This document shows, in pieces, positions 54,403 to 61,370 of a stretch of 64,000 bases of DNA. A program made the translations under genes and the position numbers. Positions within the stretch are counted from its first letter, which is position 1. Every line of letters begins with the position of its first letter. The notes beneath the pieces were generated by a model. It had not been told where the DNA came from, made no database searches, and saw nothing but the letters and a program-made list of their open reading frames with translations. Location: assembly GCF_900218035.1 (NCBI RefSeq), contig NZ_OBMR01000006.1:186001-250000 (forward strand), written 5' to 3'. Source of the DNA: Pseudobutyrivibrio ruminis DSM 9787. Lineage in GTDB: Bacteria > Bacillota > Clostridia > Lachnospirales > Lachnospiraceae.

Positions 54403-55314
54403 TTATATTTTCTTTACCTCTTTTTCTTCTTCTACAATTCTGATTTTTGGTACTGCAGTAACATAATAGTAATAATCATCATCCTCGAACTGAACCTTTT
54501 CAATTCGTGAGTAGTCCAAATCAAGAATGAAGTAATTCAAAATGAAACCTACAACTAAGACGATAATATTGCCAAGGATAAGCCCTGGTATTTCTCCCTT
54601 TTGGCTAGTGAGCAAAAAGCCTGCAATCATGATAATGAACTCTACGGCTACGCCTGCAAAGTTTGCAACTATCCATGACATATTAATGCTAGCCTGGCGA
54701 AGTAAATAAACAACTAAAAACATTGCGACCATAGCAGCTAGGAAGAAGTAGAACATCTTGCTCTTAAGAAGCTGCTCGTTTAATAAAGAAAAAACTGAAA
54801 CATCGCTAGTCTCATCCAAGATAGCGGCCGCATTAATTTTAATTACGTGTAAGTAGTATGCTGTGACCGTACCACAAATAACTGAGCAAAGCTCGTTGAT
54901 ATTTGACATAAGGCCAGTGCCAAGTGCCATAACATATGGCGAATGGAACGAATAGCACACCGGAACCATTACCATATTGTAAGTATTTTTGCTTCTAAAA
55001 TATGCACAAACGAGATAGCCAATGACCACCAAAGCTAGTGCAACAAGAGCAACTTGAGCGCCAAGCTCTGCCAAATCAATCAATAAAACTAACAATAAAA
55101 TGAGGGAAACACCTTGAATTGGGAAAAATGCACTTATAATGGCAATGATAATAGAAACCCAAAGTTGGCTAACTGTATCATTGTAACCAAAATTGGATTT
55201 GATGCACATAAGACCTACGAAGGCAATAAGTGCGCTCCATATTTTCAAAAAAATCATTTCTCTAGAGAGAATGAATCTTCTAATGTCATCTCGTAATCTG
55301 ATAAATGCGTTCAT
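54403..55314 (-). CDS. Polytopic membrane protein of unknown function
   Basis: A 303-aa protein with about eight hydrophobic helices, a charged N-terminal end (NAFIRLRDDIRRFILSREM) and a C-terminal tail rich in acidic residues and tyrosine (FEDDDYYYYVTAVPKIRI). I do not recognise the family. It is transcribed with the downstream cdaA and with the small membrane protein upstream (15-bp gap), which hints at an envelope role. Confidence 0.7.
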   Translation of the reverse strand: MNAFIRLRDDIRRFILSREMIFLKIWSALIAFVGLMCIKSNFGYNDTVSQLWVSIIIAIISAFFPIQGVSLILLLVLLIDLAELGAQVALVALALVVIGYLVCAYFRSKNTYNMVMVPVCYSFHSPYVMALGTGLMSNINELCSVICGTVTAYYLHVIKINAAAILDETSDVSVFSLLNEQLLKSKMFYFFLAAMVAMFLVVYLLRQASINMSWIVANFAGVAVEFIIMIAGFLLTSQKGEIPGLILGNIIVLVVGFILNYFILDLDYSRIEKVQFEDDDYYYYVTAVPKIRIVEEEKEVKKI

Positions 55315-55328
55315 TTTATATTGATCCT

Positions 55329-55766
55329 TTAGAATATTTCTTCTTTATTTCTAGCAAGTAATGGTTTGGTCTGTTGAGCCTCATCCTCGTACATGAGGTT
55401 GAGCTTTGAATATTTGGCTGCCAATTCTTTGATAAGGCGTTTGCCCATTCTGTATTGCTTTGCAGCCCTGCGACGGGTGTTGTGAACATGCACTATGATG
55501 TACAAAGCATATGCCAACAGCCCGATTAAAATCATAAGTAGTATGTACATTGTGGTGATATTTTCAAGGACATTGCCGGCGATATACAGAACAATTCCTA
55601 CGTAAATAACCGCAAAAAATACTGTGCCGGCGAGGAATCCTCCCCAGCCATGTAGAGCTATGTATTCTTTTTTGGAGTAGCGAAGCATAGGCTGATATTC
55701 AGGGCCTAATTCCTTTTCGAAAATGGCCATGGATGTCATGTGCTTTACGCGCTCTTCATTTATCAT
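55329..55766 (-). CDS. Small membrane protein of unknown function
   Basis: A 145-aa protein with two hydrophobic helices (about 42-66 and 74-96) and a basic, coiled-coil-like C-terminal region (HNTRRRAAKQYRMGKRLIKELAAKYSKL). It is the first gene of the cdaA operon; an extended -10 promoter lies about 40 bp upstream and AGAGG precedes its ATG. Not recognised as a known family. Confidence 0.7.
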   Translation of the reverse strand: MINEERVKHMTSMAIFEKELGPEYQPMLRYSKKEYIALHGWGGFLAGTVFFAVIYVGIVLYIAGNVLENITTMYILLMILIGLLAYALYIIVHVHNTRRRAAKQYRMGKRLIKELAAKYSKLNLMYEDEAQQTKPLLARNKEEIF

Positions 55767-55804
55767 AACAATCCTCTCATCTTTTTACCTAGTAATACAG
55801 AATG

Positions 55805-55813
55805 AGTATAGCA
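55805..55813 (-). promoter_or_regulatory. Extended -10 promoter of the cdaA-glmM-rml operon
   Basis: The minus strand reads TGCTATACT, a -10 with TG extension, between the terminator of the comFC-yvyF operon and the first gene at 55766. The -35 region (TTCTTT at 17 bp) is weak. Confidence 0.6.
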
Positions 55814-55825
55814 TAAAATTGGCTG

Positions 55826-55863
55826 AAAAAGAAATACCCACTAGCTTTTGCTAGCAGGTATTT
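55826..55863 (-). terminator. Rho-independent terminator after yvyF
   Basis: On the minus strand a stem AATACCTGCTAGC / GCTAGTGGGTATT with an AAAA loop is followed by CTTTTTC. It lies just after the stop of the YvyF-like gene and ends the comFC operon. Confidence 0.75.
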
Positions 55864-55874
55864 GAATTAATGCA

Positions 55875-56285
55875 CTATTTTTCAAGGAAACGCATCTTAT
55901 TTTTATTATCTGGTTTTTTCTTTGGCTCCTCAATTGGCTTTGGTTTTTCAATAGATTGAGCTAGAGAATTTGCCATAGTATTTTTACAATTTTCGCAGAA
56001 TCTACCGGTTTTGATACTAGCGCCACAGTTTTCGCACTCGATACCGATTGGTGAATCGTCAGTAAACTGTAATCTTTCCTCACGAATCCACTGACGAAGC
56101 TGATTTGTGCTAACTTCATTATCTTCTGAAATCTGCTGAATGCTAGCACGTGGATTATCCTGGATATAACTCTTTACCTCCTGGAACTTCTTCTCCAAAT
56201 CGTCGCGACATGCAGGGCACATGTTAGGATTGCCTCCTATATAATTGAACAATCTGCCACAAGTTCTACAATTACGTACCTCCAT
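55875..56285 (-). CDS. yvyF: YvyF-like flagellar-operon zinc-ribbon protein
   Basis: A 136-aa protein with an N-terminal zinc ribbon (CRTCGRLFNYIGGNPNMCPAC), a helix-turn-helix-like middle (IQQISEDNEVSTNQLRQWIREERL), a second C-x-x-C pair (GIECENCGASIKTGRFCENC) and a basic tail. This matches the YvyF/TIGR03826 family, which lies next to comFC and flgM in Bacillus. It supports a motile organism; the role is not known in detail. Confidence 0.85.
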   Translation of the reverse strand: MEVRNCRTCGRLFNYIGGNPNMCPACRDDLEKKFQEVKSYIQDNPRASIQQISEDNEVSTNQLRQWIREERLQFTDDSPIGIECENCGASIKTGRFCENCKNTMANSLAQSIEKPKPIEEPKKKPDNKNKMRFLEK

Positions 56286-56302
56286 AGATGATTCCTCCTA
56301 CT

Positions 56303-57040
56303 TTAGTCGCTGCACTCGCCAATGCAGACGCACATACCAAATACCTCTTTTACTCCCCCGCTCTTCAACACCCTGGCCACTTCGTCCATCGTTGTGCCAG
56401 TTGTGTAAATATCATCAACTATAAGTACTTTTCTAAATTGTACAACATTTTCCGTTAGTATAAAAGCTTTTAACAGATTTTTCTTTCTTTTTGTACCGTT
56501 TAGCTCCTTCATCGCAACAGTATCTCTTTCTCGTTTCACAATTTTATCTGCTACAGGAATTCCTGTTACGTTGCTTAACGCCTTTGCAAATACCACTGCC
56601 TGGTTGTAACCGCGCTTATTTTCTTTAGGTCCATACATGGGCACTGGTACTATTGCTTCTACATTATTTGCCATTAGCCAGCTGCCATAATTTTTTAATG
56701 CGTGAGTTGCAAAAACTTTGCCGTAACATCTCCTATTAGAATACTTGAAACGATACATGGCCTCCTTCATTCCGCCTGTGTACCTAAATACTGCTTTTGC
56801 CTGATCAAAATGATGCTTATTCTCTTTACAATTATTACAAAATTCTTCTGATGGATTATTGATTGGTCCTCCGCATTTTATGCAATAAGTGCCACCTACC
56901 AGTTTCACTTTTGGTGCGCATCCCTTACAGATTCCCATATCTTTTTCTATTTTTAATAAAACTTTATCGCAAGCCACACATCGTTTTGGATATAATAACT
57001 CTAGGCAAAAGTCTATAATACCTTTGTCGAATTGTTTCAT
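56303..57040 (-). CDS. comFC: ComFC-type phosphoribosyltransferase
   Basis: A 245-aa protein with N-terminal zinc cysteines (CVACDKVLLKIEKDMGICKGC, CIKCGGP, CNNC), IVPVPMYGPKENKRGYNQA and the PRPP-binding loop VLIVDDIYTTGTTMDEVA. ComFC is used in DNA uptake in competent bacteria. It is divergent from the lipoprotein operon at 57110 and has the yvyF gene downstream. No comFA is visible. Confidence 0.92.
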   Translation of the reverse strand: MKQFDKGIIDFCLELLYPKRCVACDKVLLKIEKDMGICKGCAPKVKLVGGTYCIKCGGPINNPSEEFCNNCKENKHHFDQAKAVFRYTGGMKEAMYRFKYSNRRCYGKVFATHALKNYGSWLMANNVEAIVPVPMYGPKENKRGYNQAVVFAKALSNVTGIPVADKIVKRERDTVAMKELNGTKRKKNLLKAFILTENVVQFRKVLIVDDIYTTGTTMDEVARVLKSGGVKEVFGMCVCIGECSD

Positions 57041-57051
57041 AAGACTCCTAT

Positions 57052-57080
57052 TTGACTAATTTGGGATTTCTAATTATTAT
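57052..57080 (+). promoter_or_regulatory. Sigma-A type promoter of the lipoprotein operon
   Basis: TTGACT and TATTAT separated by exactly 17 bp, 29 bp before the ATG at 57110, with AAAGGA as ribosome-binding site at 57099-57104. This is close to consensus and directs the plus-strand operon. Confidence 0.75.
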
Positions 57081-57109
57081 TTAGTAACTGAATCTTTGAA
57101 AGGAATAAT

Positions 57110-58489
57110 ATGAAAAAAAGATTTTTAAGCATAGCATTAGCTGCTACTCTCGGTCTTTCAACAGTTGCCTGTGGAAGCAACAACGAATCCGAGTCTGAAA
57201 AAGAAGTTAATGAAGAATCCACCGAGGATTCATATCAATATAATATATCAGCACTCCTATCCGAAGACAATACCTACAATGAAAATCTACTAAAGGGCTT
57301 TTCTGATGCCCTTTCAGATTATCTCGGTGATGAGCACTTTGTAATCACTACATCTTCCGTATCAGAGGATGCAAGCAGTGACAATATTGCAAACACAGCT
57401 GTTAAAAATGGTTCTGATATGATTTTCACCGCTGGAAAGCAAACACTTTCATCAGCTACATCCGCTACAGATACCATTCCAATCATCGCCACTGGAATTA
57501 TCGATTTCAAGGGCACACTTAGAATCGCCAGCCTTGATGGTAAATCCTGGGACAAAACTACAGGCAAAAATGTTACTGGTATCAGCAGCAAGCCAAGCAT
57601 CGTTGACCAGGTATCTCTTATGATAGAAGCAACTGACGATTTACAGACTGTCGGCATTTTCTTCTCACCAGAGGACACCGATGCCATCTATCAGAACGAG
57701 ATTTTCGAAGCATATCTGGATCAGGCCGGAATTCCTTGGAAGGAATATTTGATTCCAGCATCTGATACAGCAACAGATTATGCATTGGAGGAAGAAGAAC
57801 AAAATTCCACAGCTTTGACTCCTAGTAAATTCGTTGCATTCTCTGCAAAAGAGGGAATGGATAATAATGTAGTTGCTCTTAACGAAGACTCTGTTTTAGG
57901 TTTGAATTCACCATCATCTACACGAGTTGCCCTTCAGTCAGATTTCTGGACTGGTGGCAAGGTAGTTCGTACATCAAGCAAGGTCGATGATGAGACTTCG
58001 GAGTACGAGGAAGAATCTGCTGAATCGACTGATTCGACAAGTGCTTCATCTGAGGAATCGGAAGAAGAAATCACTCTAGAGTCTCGCATCCAAGAAGCAT
58101 GCGATGAATGTTCAGCAATCTACATCCCATTTGGCAGCATGCTTACAGACCAGATGGATATTATCGGAGAAATCGCTACAGACGAAAAGGTCACAGTTGT
58201 TGCTGGCGACACAACAATCGGTGAAAATGCACTTGTAACTCTTTTCTCTGACCCATATTCACTTGGATATGCCGCCGGTAAAAAAGCAGTACGTGTCTTC
58301 AACGGCGACGATATTACAACAATCAAAATCGGCTACGGCAGCTCAGATGATTCAGTTAAGCTATACAATGGAAAAATCGCTGAGGAGTTTGGAATGGAAT
58401 TTCCTAAGTCATTCAGCGAAATTGACGAATTTTTAAGCACATATGTGTACGGCAGCAATACCGCCCGCTATTCTATTGCAGGAGAATAA
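57110..58489 (+). CDS. Lipoprotein substrate-binding protein (ABC_sub_bind, PF04392-like)
   Basis: A 459-aa protein with a lipobox (LGLSTVACGS, Cys21) and a type-1 periplasmic-binding fold: YNISALLSEDNTYNENLLKGFSDAL, DMIFTAGKQTLSSATSATDTIPIIATGI, and a C-terminal YAAGKKAVRVF. This matches the ABC_sub_bind family (TrpX-like). An acidic low-complexity insert (SEYEEESAESTDSTSASSEE) at about residues 302-325 sits in the middle. No permease or ATPase follows; instead a glycosyltransferase does. The ligand is unknown. Confidence 0.8.
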   Translation: MKKRFLSIALAATLGLSTVACGSNNESESEKEVNEESTEDSYQYNISALLSEDNTYNENLLKGFSDALSDYLGDEHFVITTSSVSEDASSDNIANTAVKNGSDMIFTAGKQTLSSATSATDTIPIIATGIIDFKGTLRIASLDGKSWDKTTGKNVTGISSKPSIVDQVSLMIEATDDLQTVGIFFSPEDTDAIYQNEIFEAYLDQAGIPWKEYLIPASDTATDYALEEEEQNSTALTPSKFVAFSAKEGMDNNVVALNEDSVLGLNSPSSTRVALQSDFWTGGKVVRTSSKVDDETSEYEEESAESTDSTSASSEESEEEITLESRIQEACDECSAIYIPFGSMLTDQMDIIGEIATDEKVTVVAGDTTIGENALVTLFSDPYSLGYAAGKKAVRVFNGDDITTIKIGYGSSDDSVKLYNGKIAEEFGMEFPKSFSEIDEFLSTYVYGSNTARYSIAGE

Positions 58490-58493
58490 ATTC

Positions 58494-59582
58494 ATGATTT
58501 TACATGTAATCAAATCCAAAATATATTCAGGGGCAGAAAATGTTGTCTGTCAAATTATAAAAGGTCTTTCTGATTGTGAGGAGTTCATTTATATGGCTCC
58601 TCATGGTCCTATAGAGGACAAGCTCAAATCTATCGGTCTTTACGACAATTACTACGGCATCGATAAGCTCGATGTTGCTTCAATAAAGACAGCTGTTGAA
58701 AAGTTTCATCCGACAGTGGTTCATGCCCACGATTTCACAGCCAGCGTTCTTTGTGCTTTTGCGCTTAAGGGCAGCGTGCCAATCATTTCCCATCTACACA
58801 ACAATCCACCATGGATTCAAAAATTTCATTATAAGACCATTTCTTATTTGATGGCCTGCAAGTATATCGACCATATTTTGATGGTTTCCGATGCTGTCAG
58901 AGATGAGTATCGCTACACCAGCAAGCTTAAATGCCCTATCACCATCGTGGGAAATCCTTTTTCTGTGGATGGGGTGAAGGCTCAGGTGAAGCAGGAGCTT
59001 TTCAGCGTAGGTTCGGGTGGCGCTTCGGCCGAGGCTGGTGCGGAGTTCCAGTGCTACGACAGTGATTTACTATTTGTGGGACGTCTTACTGAGCAAAAGA
59101 ATCCTATGCTTGTGCTCGAGGTTGCTAAAGAGTTAGCTGAAGCCGGACTAGTGAAGCGAGTTCGAATTGTAGGTGATGGCGAGTTGATGCCAGAGCTTCA
59201 GCAATTTGTTGCTAATGCAGGGCTTTCTGATGTGGTTGTATTGGAAAGATTCAAAAAGAATTCTTATGACTATATGGCATGCACAGAAGTTTTAATGATG
59301 CCTTCTAAGTGGGAAGGTTTCGGCCTTGTTGCTTTAGAAGCTATGTCTCTTGGAGTTCCCGTTGTCAGCACAAATAACGGCGGCCTTGTCAAAATCATGG
59401 ATGACAGCTGTGGCTTTGTTTGTGATAGTAAGGAGGAATTTGTTGCTGCTATCACATCTCTTTTGACTGATGCGGATTTATATGCTAGCAAATCTTCTGG
59501 TGCAACCAAGCGTGCCATGGAATATAATAATATCGATGAGTATTGTGGAAAGCTGCTAGACATTTACAGATCATTTCAATAG
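58494..59582 (+). CDS. Glycosyltransferase family 4
   Basis: The ATG at 58494 (MILHVIKSKIYSGAENVVCQI) has GGAGA 8 nt upstream and starts 4 nt after the lipoprotein stop. The 362-aa GT-B protein has LLFVGRLTEQKNPMLVLEVA and LMMPSKWEGFGLVALEAMSLGVPVVS (E-x7-E). It is a paralogue of the minus-strand gene at 37275. It probably acts with the following acetyltransferase on the same glycan. Confidence 0.88.
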   Translation: MILHVIKSKIYSGAENVVCQIIKGLSDCEEFIYMAPHGPIEDKLKSIGLYDNYYGIDKLDVASIKTAVEKFHPTVVHAHDFTASVLCAFALKGSVPIISHLHNNPPWIQKFHYKTISYLMACKYIDHILMVSDAVRDEYRYTSKLKCPITIVGNPFSVDGVKAQVKQELFSVGSGGASAEAGAEFQCYDSDLLFVGRLTEQKNPMLVLEVAKELAEAGLVKRVRIVGDGELMPELQQFVANAGLSDVVVLERFKKNSYDYMACTEVLMMPSKWEGFGLVALEAMSLGVPVVSTNNGGLVKIMDDSCGFVCDSKEEFVAAITSLLTDADLYASKSSGATKRAMEYNNIDEYCGKLLDIYRSFQ

Positions 59583-59635
59583 AAGGTATGATGGCAGTCG
59601 CAATGCTGTTTAACAATCATTATTGGAGATAATTT

Positions 59636-60163
59636 ATGACAAAAAAAGAATACAAGGAATTACTCAGAAGTGATTTTTTAAGATATTCAAATGATGATAC
59701 TTTTATCGGCCGTTTCAAAGCCTATAAAATGAAGCCTGGCTATGCTTGGAGCTACTGGTACAGAAAGCTCTGCTACCAGAATTCACATAGCTGGATGAAG
59801 CCTCTGGCCTTCATCACCAGGCTTCGCTTTCATAGTGTTGCTGTTAAATATGGTATCGATATTCCAAGCCACATCAAGCAGATTGGGGCGGGGTTCATGA
59901 TTGATCATTTTTCATGCATCGTCATTCATGTGGATGCTGTCATCGGAAGTGGCGTCACAATCCGCCAGGGCTGTGTAATAGGCACAAACGGTCGCGGCGT
60001 TCCAGTCATTGAAGATGGCGTAGACATCGGCGCCGGGGCAGCAATCATCGGGCCTATCACTGTAGGCAAGGGTGCCCGCATCGGAGCCAATGCTGTAGTT
60101 GTTCACGATGTTCCTGCCGGAGCCACTGTCGTGGGAAATCCAGGGCATGTGGTGAGCAAATAG
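59636..60163 (+). CDS. CysE-like hexapeptide acetyltransferase
   Basis: A 175-aa protein with ISFMIDHFSC-like entry (GAGFMIDHFSCIVIHVDAVIG), VTIRQGCVIGTNGRGVPVIEDGVDIGAGAAIIGPITVGKGARIGANAVVVHDVPAG, the left-handed beta-helix of the serine acetyltransferase/capsule O-acetyltransferase group. It is too short for housekeeping CysE (lacks the N-terminal helical domain in full) and follows a glycosyltransferase, so it likely acetylates a sugar. GGAG lies upstream of its ATG. Confidence 0.82.
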   Translation: MTKKEYKELLRSDFLRYSNDDTFIGRFKAYKMKPGYAWSYWYRKLCYQNSHSWMKPLAFITRLRFHSVAVKYGIDIPSHIKQIGAGFMIDHFSCIVIHVDAVIGSGVTIRQGCVIGTNGRGVPVIEDGVDIGAGAAIIGPITVGKGARIGANAVVVHDVPAGATVVGNPGHVVSK

Positions 60164-60205
60164 TGGCGCCTCGGACGATTGTTATTCGTCGTGGTTCGAT
60201 AGGAT

Positions 60206-60729
60206 GACTATATATTTTCATATCTTTCGGCTTTTATAGTCTCCTTTTTTTGTTCTGACTATATATTATTCATGTTATTGAATTTTATAGTGCATTTAGT
60301 AGTGATATGACTATATATTTCTGTGTTGAGTGGGAATATATAGTCATTTTTGTTGTAATCTGACTGTTTCTGACTATATCTTTTTATTAGTTTTAGTATA
60401 TATAGTCATCTTGACTCTTTTGGACTATATCTTTTTAAATTCTTTAGATTTATATAGTAATACTTGCTCTTTTGGACTATATCTCTTCAGCTTTTCTTGT
60501 TTATATAGTCACAAATTGCTGTGTAATACTATATATTTATCTATTGTGTGGGAAATATAGTCATTTTTGTTGTGTTCTGACTGTTTACGACTATATCTTT
60601 TTAAACTCTTTAGATTTATATAGTTATGAAGGCTGATTTTTACTATATATCTTCAGCTTTTCTTGTTTTATATAGTCATAAGCTGCTGTGTGGGACTATA
60701 TATTTTTCTATCGTGCGCGAAATATAACT
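60206..60729. repeat. Hairpin array B: 10 units of about 52 bp, stem GACTATAT...ATATAGTC
   Basis: Units start at 60206, 60257, 60309, 60372, 60423, 60475, 60527, 60589, 60641 and 60694. Each is 36-37 nt with an 8-9 bp stem, and most spacers are 15-17 nt. Two spacers are 26 nt, i.e. 10 more. Loops are T-rich on the plus strand. Units 8-10 repeat the loop sequences of units 5-7, which shows a recent block duplication. Confidence 0.88.
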
Positions 60730-60730
60730 T

Positions 60731-60847
60731 CTTGCTGACAGAAAAATGAAATTGTCAGCAAGAATCCTGCTTTGCAGGACAAGAAAATAGATGAATCTAT
60801 TTTCTTGGTATTTACGATTTCTGTTTTTCTGATGAAAAACAAAAATC
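60731..60847. repeat. Four consecutive hairpins between arrays B and C
   Basis: 60731-60762 (CTTGCTGACA / TGTCAGCAAG, 10 bp), 60764-60779 (TCCTGC / GCAGGA), 60781-60806 (AAGAAAATAGAT / ATCTATTTTCTT, nearly perfect) and 60816-60847 (GATTTCTGTTTTTC with one mismatch). Their stems differ from each other and from both arrays. Confidence 0.75.
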
Positions 60848-60857
60848 TATAGTCATT

Positions 60858-61309
60858 TGCTATAAGATTCGGCTAATCTGCAATCTTATAGCATTTTCTT
60901 TTTGGGATTTGCTATAAGTTTGAGCAATCCAGTAATCTTTTAGCTGTTTTTTAGTAGTGTTTGCTATAAGTTTGAGCAATTCTCTAATCTAATAGCAGAT
61001 TTTCTCAGCTTTCTGCTATAATCTCAGGCTTTTTCCATATCATATAGCAACTCGGTTTCTATTTCTGCTATAGATTTAAGTTTTTCCCAATTCTTATAGC
61101 AACTCAAATTCTATTTCTGCTATAGATTTAAGCTTTTTCCAGTTCTTATAGCAACCCGGATTCTATTTCTGCTATAGATTTAAGTTTTTCCCAATTCTTA
61201 TAGCATTTCATCTTCTATTTCTGCTATAGCTTTAGGGCTTCCTTGATTCTTATAGCAACCCCACTCTTATTTCTACTATAAAATCAGGAAAAGCCCCTTA
61301 TATATAGCA
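60858..61309. repeat. Hairpin array C: 9 units of exactly 52 bp, stem TGCTATA...TATAGCA
   Basis: Units start at 60858, 60910, 60962, 61014, 61066, 61118, 61170, 61222 and 61274. Every hairpin is 36 nt and every spacer 16 nt. Units 5-8 are almost identical in loop and spacer (spacer end TTCTATTTC), the outer ones are diverged. Stems are kept as TGCTATAg...cTTATAGCA. Plus-strand loops and spacers are pyrimidine-rich, as in array A. Confidence 0.9.
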
Positions 61310-61332
61310 AAAGGCCAGCCCGTATGCTGGCC
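61309..61332 (-). terminator. Rho-independent terminator of the beta-helix lipoprotein gene
   Basis: Minus strand: GGCCAGC-ATACGG-GCTGGCC stem of 7 bp followed by TTTT, 38 bp beyond the stop codon at 61371. It overlaps the end of array C by one base. Confidence 0.8.
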
Positions 61333-61370
61333 GAAGCACAAGAGAATTCAAATGTGCTTAAAGGAATATA

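Larger units (their letters stand above)
60164..61370. other. Gene-free region between convergent genes, holding two hairpin arrays
   Basis: About 1.2 kb without a credible gene. It consists of array B (60206-60729), four separate hairpins (60731-60847), array C (60858-61309) and a terminator (61309-61332). The first hairpin of array B followed by CCTTTTTTT could end the plus-strand transcript. Confidence 0.8.

Noticed and set aside
60330-60560. Plus-strand open frame of 76 codons
   Set aside because: It is a translation of array B repeats.
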